Part shown: one piece after another, positions 1 through 4,770 of the stretch | Layout of the letters: each line of letters begins with the position of its first letter | How positions within the stretch are numbered: the first letter of the stretch is position 1 | Assembly (NCBI GenBank): GCA_025936195.1 | Contig: JAICTW010000162.1 | Location: forward strand, 1 to 6,492 | Length of the DNA stretch: 6,492 nt | Direction of reading: 5' to 3' | DNA from: Flavisolibacter sp. | Lineage (GTDB): Bacteria; Bacteroidota; Bacteroidia; Chitinophagales; Chitinophagaceae | Program-made: the position numbers and the translations under genes | Notes under the pieces: model-generated | The model's input: only the letters and a program-made list of their open reading frames with translations | Database searches by the model: none | What the model was told of the DNA's origin: nothing

Positions 1-448
1 TGAATTGAATAGCGCCGCCGTCCATTTCCACTGCAGGGCGTACATAATTATCCAACAACTCTTTGATGCGCTTTACCACATCGCTATCATCGGCATGAAC
101 AGTATTGCTGCTTTCAGGTTTGCGAACAGCCACTTCATCTTCGTTGATGATGGCTTTCCCTTCTTCCATATATTCTTTCAAAAATTCGCGAATAGCAGGG
201 ATCACGTCATTCCAATCCGTATCTGAAGTTTTGGTAAGCGTAACAAAATTGGAAGCAATGAAAACAGATTTGATGAAGGGAAACCCAAAAAGCTCCACAG
301 CCAAAGGCGAAGGCTTTGCCGTTTCCACATCGGGGAAATCAATGCTTTTGCCTGGATACAAAAGTTTGTTGGCTACAAACTTCATGGTTTCCGGATTGGG
401 CGTCATTTCCGTGTATATGCTGATGATTGGGTTGCCTGTCTTGATCAT
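1..448 (-). CDS. NifU-family Fe-S cluster scaffold/carrier protein, C-terminus cut off by window edge
   Basis: The reading frame opens at ATG 448-446 (MIKTGNPIISIY...) and stays open for 149 codons to the left edge, so the protein is partial. Residues about 8-95 match the Nfu/NifU N-terminal scaffold domain (TPNPETMKFVANK, then FPFIKSVFIASNFVTLTK). After a charged linker, a NifU-like C-terminal domain begins near residue 124 (VVKRIKELLDNYVRPAVEMD, then GGAIQF). In the family this second domain carries a CxxC pair that binds a [4Fe-4S] cluster for transfer to cytoplasmic apoproteins; that motif would lie about 25-30 residues beyond the edge and cannot be seen here. Full-length Bacteroidota homologues are about 200 residues, so roughly three quarters is present. 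The start is supported by a -7 box TAACTTTG about 18 bases upstream. The gene is divergent from the T9SS-exported protein gene. Family assignment is firm; the exact client proteins are unknown. Confidence 0.9.
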   Translation of the reverse strand, partial: MIKTGNPIISIYTEMTPNPETMKFVANKLLYPGKSIDFPDVETAKPSPLAVELFGFPFIKSVFIASNFVTLTKTSDTDWNDVIPAIREFLKEYMEEGKAIINEDEVAVRKPESSNTVHADDSDVVKRIKELLDNYVRPAVEMDGGAIQF

Positions 449-465
449 AAATTAAAATTGAACAA

Positions 466-473
466 CAAAGTTA
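466..473 (-). promoter_or_regulatory. Putative Bacteroidota -7 promoter box of the NifU-family gene
   Basis: On the minus strand the bases read TAACTTTG, an exact match to the Bacteroidota sigma-70 -7 consensus TAnnTTTG. The predicted transcription start would lie about 10-12 bases before the ATG at 448, giving a very short leader. The nearest TTTG that could be a -33 element is at 504-501, which leaves a spacer longer than usual, so the -33 side is weak. Known: the consensus. Inferred: that this copy is used. Confidence 0.5.
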
Positions 474-662
474 CAAAACTCACTTGTTTGGATGATTTCG
501 CAAAGAGGAAAGAAAAGGTTAAGACGTGAAATTTATTGAGCAGAACAGGAATTCCCTGAATAAAAACTGTTCTTAAAATGATCATAAGTGGGATTTTACA
601 AGGACTTAGCGCTTATTAAGTAAATTCACTTACCAAAGCTTAGCATTTTAAGAAAAGCTGAA

Positions 663-670
663 TAACTTTG
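663..670 (+). promoter_or_regulatory. Putative Bacteroidota -7 promoter box of the T9SS-exported protein gene
   Basis: TAACTTTG matches the TAnnTTTG consensus exactly and lies 39 bases before the ATG at 710, so a leader of about 30 bases is expected. No good TTTG -33 element is visible at the usual distance. The rest of the divergent intergenic stretch (449-662) is AT-rich and shows no gene; it holds only a small 5-bp inverted repeat (TAAGT at 617-621, ACTTA at 628-632) of doubtful meaning. Confidence 0.5.
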
Positions 671-709
671 TGCTGCCGATCCTTTAAAAGCCGTTAATCG
701 GGTACTTCT

Positions 710-2146
710 ATGAAAATTGAAACTGCAGCTGGTTTTGTAATTAATAAGGCTTTTTTAGTTGCCACACGATTAAAAAAGACCGCCCTGGTCATTCTTTTGA
801 TCTTCACTACTTCTTTGATATCGTATTCGCAGGCAGTTACGGAAGTGATTACTGATTTTCATGGATACTGGAAAAGCTCAGCATCAACTCCCAATGCCAT
901 AAAACCAGATAACAGCCACAATCTGCTTGCTTTCAGATACAATAACATTCTTTATTCAACCGGTGTCAATAATGAGCTTCTGGCTACAAATGGTGAAACC
1001 TTCCAGGTGGAAGATTTTTGGTGCCTTCCTGTTTCGGGACTAACGGGTGCTATAACCGGCAACACCAAGGTGGGTCTCGGCGCCTTATACGATGGAGCGG
1101 CAAACGGGCCTGGCACAACACCTCCCGAATGGGGCATTGAACGCTACCTTACCGATGGCATTAAAGGATTGGATATGGGCACCTGCATTGCCAATTTGCC
1201 ATCGGGACTTATGTGGTTTTCGGTAGCTAATATTCAAGCGGCCTCTATTGGCGACGGAATTCCGGACGTTCTGGTTACGCAAATTGCAGACCCGTCCGGA
1301 TCATTTGACCGGTATGAGTTTACTGATGCCAATGGCGTTCGTGTGGGAAACTACAAGGATATTGTTTTTACCAATATTGCACCTGTTGGTAACTGGACTG
1401 CTGATTTTTACGAAGCATCTAAAAACCCGATGACCTTAAGCGGAGGGTTTGCACAAACAGACCGTCCCATTCGTTTATGGGCGGCAGACCTTAGCGATTT
1501 TGGAATTACAGCAGAAAATTGCGGACAGATCCGGAATTTTCAGATCACTCTTTGTGGTAATAGCGATGTCGCATTCGTAGCCTACAATAACACATCTATT
1601 AAGTTGCAAACCCCTTTGCCTGTTCAATACGCTTCCTTTTCTGCAACTGCTTTTCAGGAAAAAATAAAGCTGGACTGGCAAACCACTTCGGAACAAAATG
1701 CCGCAAGGTTCATTGTGGAAAGAAGCGCTGATGGAATTTCCTTTACATCCATCGGCAGTGTTCCTGCAAAGAACGAGGCTTACAACACGTATTCTTTTTT
1801 AGATAACGATCCGTTGAGCGGGAAAAATTATTACAGGTTGAAGCAAGTAGATAACAATAGGCATTTTAAAATCAGCTTCGTTGTTATTGTTAACAATGCA
1901 CCGAAAAATAATTTAAACATCTATCCCAATCCTGCCAAAGATGTTCTTTATTTAAAGCATGACAGGGCAATAGGAGATGAGATACTTTCCTTAGCCAATG
2001 CAGCAGGCATTACCCTGAGGCAGGTACGCGTTTTGAAAAATGAAGAAGTATCCAAATTAGATTTAAAGGACTTATCGGCTGGTACCTATTTTATATCATA
2101 CCAAACAAAAAACCAAAAACAGGTTAGCACATTCGTGATCCGCTAA
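710..2146 (+). CDS. Exported surface protein with T9SS type A C-terminal sorting domain
   Basis: This 478-residue protein is predicted to cross the inner membrane by Sec and the outer membrane by the type IX secretion system. A signal peptide is visible at residues 22-41 (KKTALVILLIFTTSLISYSQ), preceded by an unusually long n-region of about 20 residues; no other in-frame start codon lies between, and the -7 box at 663 fits this start. Residues about 45-295 form a globular region that I cannot assign to a named family; it contains DGIPDVLVTQIADPSGSFDR and RPIRLWAADLSDFGI. Residues about 302-395 resemble the FnIII-like module common before Bacteroidota sorting domains (PLPVQYASF, LDWQTTSEQNAARFIVERSA, YYRLKQVD). 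Residues 401-478 are the sorting domain: IYPNPAKD at 404-411, LSAGTYFISY, and the final KQVSTFVIR. Role on the surface (adhesion or matrix) is a guess. Its TAA stop overlaps the stop of the convergent gene. Confidence 0.88.
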   Translation: MKIETAAGFVINKAFLVATRLKKTALVILLIFTTSLISYSQAVTEVITDFHGYWKSSASTPNAIKPDNSHNLLAFRYNNILYSTGVNNELLATNGETFQVEDFWCLPVSGLTGAITGNTKVGLGALYDGAANGPGTTPPEWGIERYLTDGIKGLDMGTCIANLPSGLMWFSVANIQAASIGDGIPDVLVTQIADPSGSFDRYEFTDANGVRVGNYKDIVFTNIAPVGNWTADFYEASKNPMTLSGGFAQTDRPIRLWAADLSDFGITAENCGQIRNFQITLCGNSDVAFVAYNNTSIKLQTPLPVQYASFSATAFQEKIKLDWQTTSEQNAARFIVERSADGISFTSIGSVPAKNEAYNTYSFLDNDPLSGKNYYRLKQVDNNRHFKISFVVIVNNAPKNNLNIYPNPAKDVLYLKHDRAIGDEILSLANAAGITLRQVRVLKNEEVSKLDLKDLSAGTYFISYQTKNQKQVSTFVIR

Positions 2147-2979
2147 AAGCTGTATTTCAACCCGGCAGTCGCATAAAACATATTTTCTCCTCTTTCGGAA
2201 AGATCGGGTCTGTTGGCAATTGTGATCAAATTCTGCGGAAGAATGTAAGACGGCGTTAGCAAAAGCATCCACTTCCCTTTTACATAAACAACAGGAACCG
2301 AAAACTCGTAAGCAAGAATGTTGAACTTCTGAACATTCTCCGTTACCGGCTCTGCATTTCCCGGAAAAAATAAAAACCCTGCCTTCTTTTTATAGTAAGT
2401 GTTGGTAAAATTTTGTGTTCCTGCATAAGCGTAAAAAGAAGGATCAATTACCAGCACATCTTTGTTTGACAATTGTTTTTTGATCAGATGGTCCATTCCT
2501 GCAATAGCGCCAAAATCCGGTTTATCACTATACTTCACATCACCACCAAAATTGATATTGAGTATTTTATTGAGTTTGGAAAAGCTGGCGCCTGCCTGTG
2601 CTTTCAATGCCGATTGCACCAACTCGCTGCTTTGCTTGTAAAAAGGTTTGAGCAGATAAAGATTGCTGATCCATTTATCAGTAGCATGCAGGTAACCAAG
2701 GCTCGTTACTGTTCCTGCATACCCAAACGACTGACCAGAATTATTGATAAACACAGGGGCTGCATTAATATAAAAATCCTTCGTGAACCATAATTCGGCC
2801 AAAGGAAAAACACCTGTGCTTTTTAAGCTGTCGGTTCTTCCGTAATAATTTAATGCGCTATTGTAGTTAATGCTGAATTTGAACTTTGGTTTTTGTTTTT
2901 CACTGCTATCGCTTTGCGCAAATACTATCTGGGAGAGAAATAAAAAAAGAACAATACAGATTTTTGAAATGCTTTTCAT
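2143..2979 (-). CDS. Predicted outer-membrane beta-barrel protein, function unknown
   Basis: This is a 278-residue protein starting at ATG 2979-2977 with a clear signal peptide (MKSISKICIVLFLFLSQIVF, cleavage near AQ at 21-22). An in-frame ATG at 3009 is rejected because it lies inside the terminator hairpin of the upstream gene and would put ten residues before the signal peptide. The mature part alternates polar and hydrophobic/aromatic residues in short strands separated by polar turns (FSINYNSALNYYGR, FYINAAPVFI, VPVVYVKGKWMLLLTPSYIL). It ends in LKYSF, a terminal aromatic residue typical of outer-membrane barrels. I recognise no named family and no catalytic motif. It follows the low-complexity exported protein on the same strand with a terminator between, and I see no TAnnTTTG box of its own in 2980-3054, so it may depend on read-through. 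The TAG stop overlaps the convergent gene by 4 bases. A small porin-like or envelope role is inference. Confidence 0.75.
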   Translation of the reverse strand: MKSISKICIVLFLFLSQIVFAQSDSSEKQKPKFKFSINYNSALNYYGRTDSLKSTGVFPLAELWFTKDFYINAAPVFINNSGQSFGYAGTVTSLGYLHATDKWISNLYLLKPFYKQSSELVQSALKAQAGASFSKLNKILNINFGGDVKYSDKPDFGAIAGMDHLIKKQLSNKDVLVIDPSFYAYAGTQNFTNTYYKKKAGFLFFPGNAEPVTENVQKFNILAYEFSVPVVYVKGKWMLLLTPSYILPQNLITIANRPDLSERGENMFYATAGLKYSF

Positions 2980-2998
2980 AATGGTGAGGGTTGGTTTT

Positions 2999-3030
2999 AA
3001 AAACCCCATCCGGTTAGCAGGGATGGGGTT
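2999..3030 (-). terminator. Intrinsic terminator downstream of the low-complexity exported protein gene
   Basis: A perfect 10-bp inverted repeat (AACCCCATCC at 3002-3011, GGATGGGGTT at 3021-3030) encloses a 9-base loop. Read on the minus strand, the hairpin runs into a T tract given by A2999-A3003. It lies 25 bases past the TAA at 3055-3057. On the plus strand it is followed by GATAAAAG, so it is oriented to stop leftward transcription. It separates the two leftward envelope genes, though read-through is possible. Confidence 0.8.
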
Positions 3031-3054
3031 GATAAAAGAGTAAGGATTAAAAAA

Positions 3055-3717
3055 TTATTGTTTAGAGGCATTGATTTTAGAAGAAGCGCTTACTTCTGTT
3101 TTGTTTTCTACATTGCCTTCCGCTTTGATGTCTTTTGCTTTTTCTTTCGCAGCTTTCGCATCATTCCTTGCCGATGTTTCAGCTTTTGCTTTTACCTCTT
3201 TGGTTTTTTGAACAGTGGCATCCGTTTTCGTTTTTGTTTTGCTCACAGCCGATTCTGTTTTATCAATTACCGGTTTACCATCCGCGTTTGCATTTACATT
3301 CACATTGGTTTGCGCATCGGTTTTGGAACCAAAAACAGCCGAATTTTCATTGGCATGAGCTTTGGCCTGTTCGGATGATTTCACTTCGGCTTGCGAATTC
3401 ACCCGTGCATTTACATGGGCATTATCTTTTGCCGTTGTTTTTACATTCCCTGCTGTCTGTGTGCCTTTGTTTACAGTGCTTTGAGCCGCGTTGGTTGTAG
3501 AAGCTTTTACTTCAGCAGCTTTTGAGGTAGTTGCTGATACGGTGTTTTTAGTGGCAGCCGTTGCTTTTGTAGCGGCATTGGTTGCGGCCTGCGTACTGGC
3601 ATTTACTTTCACGGCAGCTTTTGTGCTGTTGGTTACGCCCAATCCAACTTGTGCAAAGGAAAAAGTAGCGGTTAAGAGTGATGCTGATAATAGCATCATT
3701 GTTTTACTTGTCTTCAT
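3055..3717 (-). CDS. Exported low-complexity Ala/Thr/Lys/Asn-rich protein, LEA-like
   Basis: This 220-residue protein starts at ATG 3717-3715 with a signal peptide (KTMMLLSASLLTATFSFAQ, cleavage near residue 22) and is expected in the periplasm or outside the cell. The mature part has no Cys, Trp or Tyr and just one Phe, and is dominated by Ala, Thr, Lys, Asn, Val and Ser, which points to disorder or conditional helix. Residues about 30-105 are Ala/Thr/Lys repeats (TNAATKATAATKNTVSATTS). The middle has Asn/Val alternation (VNARVNSQ, TNVNVNANADG). Residues about 160-205 are Lys/Ala/Glu-rich (KTKEVKAKAETS, NDAKAAKEKAKDIKAEGN) and resemble group 3 late-embryogenesis-abundant 11-mers by composition. 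No known domain is recognised. A stress-protective or envelope-spacing role is inference only; composition alone may mislead. It ends 25 bases before a strong terminator. No exact TAnnTTTG box is seen upstream. Confidence 0.75.
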   Translation of the reverse strand: MKTSKTMMLLSASLLTATFSFAQVGLGVTNSTKAAVKVNASTQAATNAATKATAATKNTVSATTSKAAEVKASTTNAAQSTVNKGTQTAGNVKTTAKDNAHVNARVNSQAEVKSSEQAKAHANENSAVFGSKTDAQTNVNVNANADGKPVIDKTESAVSKTKTKTDATVQKTKEVKAKAETSARNDAKAAKEKAKDIKAEGNVENKTEVSASSKINASKQ

Positions 3718-3842
3718 AGATTAAAAGTGTTTTTTAAAGGTTTCGGGTTAATAGAAGGGAATTGTGTGCCGGAAGTTTAAAAATGTGGATAACAAAATTT
3801 TAAGACGCTGTTAATCCGTTTAACACTTTCAAAAAGTTTACA

Positions 3843-3857
3843 AATGCGAAAGCATTA
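3843..3857 (+). repeat. Outer REP-like palindrome, left copy
   Basis: AATGC and GCATT pair around a GAAA loop, followed by A. It matches the reverse complement of the right copy at 4594-4610 except for one missing C and end bases, and both are followed by an A-rich tract (ACAAAAATGCC on the left, ATAAAAAAGGGC on the right read inward). Confidence 0.6.
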
Positions 3858-3875
3858 CAAAAATGCCAGAACCCC

Positions 3876-3902
3876 AATCCCGAAGGGATGATATTACTAT
3901 AG
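3876..3902 (+). repeat. Middle REP-like palindrome with tail, left copy
   Basis: The palindrome ATCCCGAAGGGAT (3877-3889) has a 5-bp stem and a GAA loop, and is followed by the tail GATATTACTATAG. It matches the reverse complement of 4536-4562 at 24 of 27 positions; all three differences fall in the tail. Confidence 0.85.
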
Positions 3903-3930
3903 AAGATGGACATCTATAAGTTTGATTGTA

Positions 3931-3953
3931 AACTCCGAAGGAGTGACATTAGA
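3931..3953 (+). repeat. Inner REP-like palindrome with tail, left copy
   Basis: The palindrome ACTCCGAAGGAGT (3932-3944) is followed by the tail GACATTAGA. The 23-base unit is a perfect inverted copy of 4490-4512. It lies 32 bases past the transposase stop codon. Confidence 0.88.
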
Positions 3954-3985
3954 AGTCATTGAACATACAATTGACCAACGATTAT

Positions 3986-4443
3986 TCAATAAAATTCAAA
4001 AAGATATTTCTCTTCAAAGGAGATGTTGAACTTTTTCAAGAATGATAAATACTCCTGTTTAAATGTTTTTTTCTGATGATGCTGCTTTTGATTTTTGATA
4101 TACTCAATAACATTTCCAAATTGAGACTCCGAATAGGAAAAAGCACCATAACCTTCCTGCCATGAAAATTTGTTTCTTAACCAATCATGCTCATTTATAA
4201 AATTGGTGGAATTGTTTTTAATATCCCGCACAAGATCCGATATACGCATGGCTGGCTTAAGTCCAACCAGAATATGCACATGATCGGCATTCCGTTTACA
4301 GCTAAAGACTTTTGTTCTTTTGCAGAAACAATACCCGAAATGTATTTGTAAACTTCTTCTTCAAAGGACGGTTTAAGGAAGTTTTGCCGTCCTTTTACAG
4401 CAAAGACAATTTGGATATAAATCTGTGAGAAGGTTCCCGGCAT
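3986..4443 (-). pseudogene. IS200/IS605-like Y1 (HUH) transposase, frameshifted
   Basis: Y1 transposases cut and rejoin single-stranded DNA at hairpins with a catalytic tyrosine and a metal-binding His-x-His pair. The frame starts at ATG 4443-4441 (MPGTFSQIYIQIVFAVKGRQ) and reaches NGMP at residues 50-53. There the sequence continues as ATGCC-GATCATGTGCAT, where one base is missing, and the +1-shifted frame carries on with DHVHILVGL to the TGA at 3988-3986. Restoring one base gives about 152 residues, the normal family length. The rebuilt protein has the HUH pair at H55/H57, the conserved WQEGYGAFSYS near residues 95-105, and the likely nucleophile Y115 in VIEYIKNQ. As read, the upstream frame ends after 82 residues, losing the HUH and tyrosine, and a GTG restart at 4279 would lack the first His. 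There is no slippery sequence at the break, so programmed frameshifting is unlikely; recent decay or a sequencing error are the options. REP-like palindromes lie on both sides. Confidence 0.88.
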
Positions 4444-4489
4444 AAGAGAAATTTTACTTTAGTTAATGTAATTATTTTCTGCCAGAGAA

Positions 4490-4512
4490 TCTAATGTCAC
4501 TCCTTCGGAGTT
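4490..4512 (-). repeat. Inner REP-like palindrome with tail, right copy
   Basis: This is a perfect 23-base inverted copy of 3931-3953, with the palindrome ACTCCTTCGGAGT at 4499-4511 as read on the plus strand. The tail points left, toward the transposase gene, which starts 47 bases away. Confidence 0.88.
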
Positions 4513-4535
4513 CGCATTATCGTTATCATACATTG

Positions 4536-4562
4536 CTATAGTCATGCCATCCCTTCGGGATT
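4536..4562 (-). repeat. Middle REP-like palindrome with tail, right copy
   Basis: The reverse complement of the left copy at 3876-3902 with three tail differences. On the plus strand the hairpin ATCCC-TTC-GGGAT (4549-4561) runs directly into seven T residues (4561-4567), so it may also act as a weak rightward terminator, but the stem is only 5 bp. Confidence 0.85.
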
Positions 4563-4593
4563 TTTTTCTTTCTATAGCTGCTGCCCTTTTTTA

Positions 4594-4610
4594 TAATGCT
4601 TTCGGCATTA
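4594..4610 (-). repeat. Outer REP-like palindrome, right copy
   Basis: TAATGC and GCATTA form a 6-bp stem around TTTCG. Read on the minus strand it is TAATGCCGAAAGCATTA, which closely matches the left copy at 3843-3857. Beyond it, 4612-4719 shows no gene or promoter that I can support. Confidence 0.6.
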
Positions 4611-4719
4611 ATTTAAAAGATGTGCACACACCCATAGTAATGAGAAGCAGTTAAAACGTTACTTTTTGCAGAATAGTTATTGAGTGAGTTGAAAAATTTG
4701 AATTAGCAACAAAGGACTA

Positions 4720-4770
4720 TTCGTGTAATTCTTGAAAAAAATTCGTGTTATTTTCTTAGTTCGTGTTATT
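4720..4770. repeat. Three direct repeats TTCGTGT(A/T)ATT at the end of the helicase gene
   Basis: Copies lie at 4720-4730 (TTCGTGTAATT), 4742-4752 and 4760-4770 (both TTCGTGTTATT), spaced 22 and 18 bases apart. The last copy contains the stop codon of the helicase gene (TTA at 4766-4768). No hairpin is formed. Similar TTCGTGTAATT-rich intergenic strings are, from memory, frequent in Bacteroidota genomes; function is unknown. Confidence 0.6.

Larger units (their letters stand above)
3842..4611 (-). mobile_element. REP/Y1-transposase composite element: three nested inverted palindrome pairs around an IS200-like gene
   Basis: The whole intergenic interval between the low-complexity protein gene and the helicase is organised around a Y1 transposase gene. 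Three different palindromes occur on the left in the order AATGC-type (3843), ATCCC-type (3876) and ACTCC-type (3931). They recur on the right in mirror order as ACTCC-type (4490), ATCCC-type (4536) and AATGC-type (4594). Classic IS200/IS605 elements have no terminal inverted repeats and only subterminal hairpins, so this layout fits a REP-associated tyrosine transposase with its REP cluster better. Spacers between palindromes differ on the two sides (28 versus 23 bases between the inner two), so this is not one simple long inverted repeat. I see no obvious target duplication, as expected for single-strand Y1 chemistry. The outer boundaries are my estimate. Confidence 0.75.

Noticed and set aside
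105..455. Open plus-strand frame of 116 codons
   Set aside because: It is antisense to the NifU-family gene, whose protein sequence is clearly recognisable.
617..632. Small inverted repeat TAAGT...ACTTA as an operator
   Set aside because: Five base pairs in AT-rich DNA are expected by chance, and nothing else points to a regulator.
2473..2793. Plus-strand open frame of 106 codons
   Set aside because: It is antisense to the barrel protein gene and shows no recognisable motif.
2980..3009. Upstream ATG at 3009 as the start of the barrel protein
   Set aside because: It lies inside the terminator hairpin of the preceding gene and would push the signal peptide ten residues inward.
3058..3724. 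Several plus-strand open frames
   Set aside because: They are antisense to the low-complexity protein gene; its biased codons leave the other strand open, and the minus frame has a clean signal peptide.
4279..4290. Programmed ribosomal frameshift in the transposase
   Set aside because: No slippery run or downstream stimulatory structure is visible, and related Y1 genes are read in one frame.
3843..4610. The spaced palindromes as a CRISPR array
   Set aside because: The repeats are of three different kinds, inverted around a gene, with no regular spacers and no cas genes.
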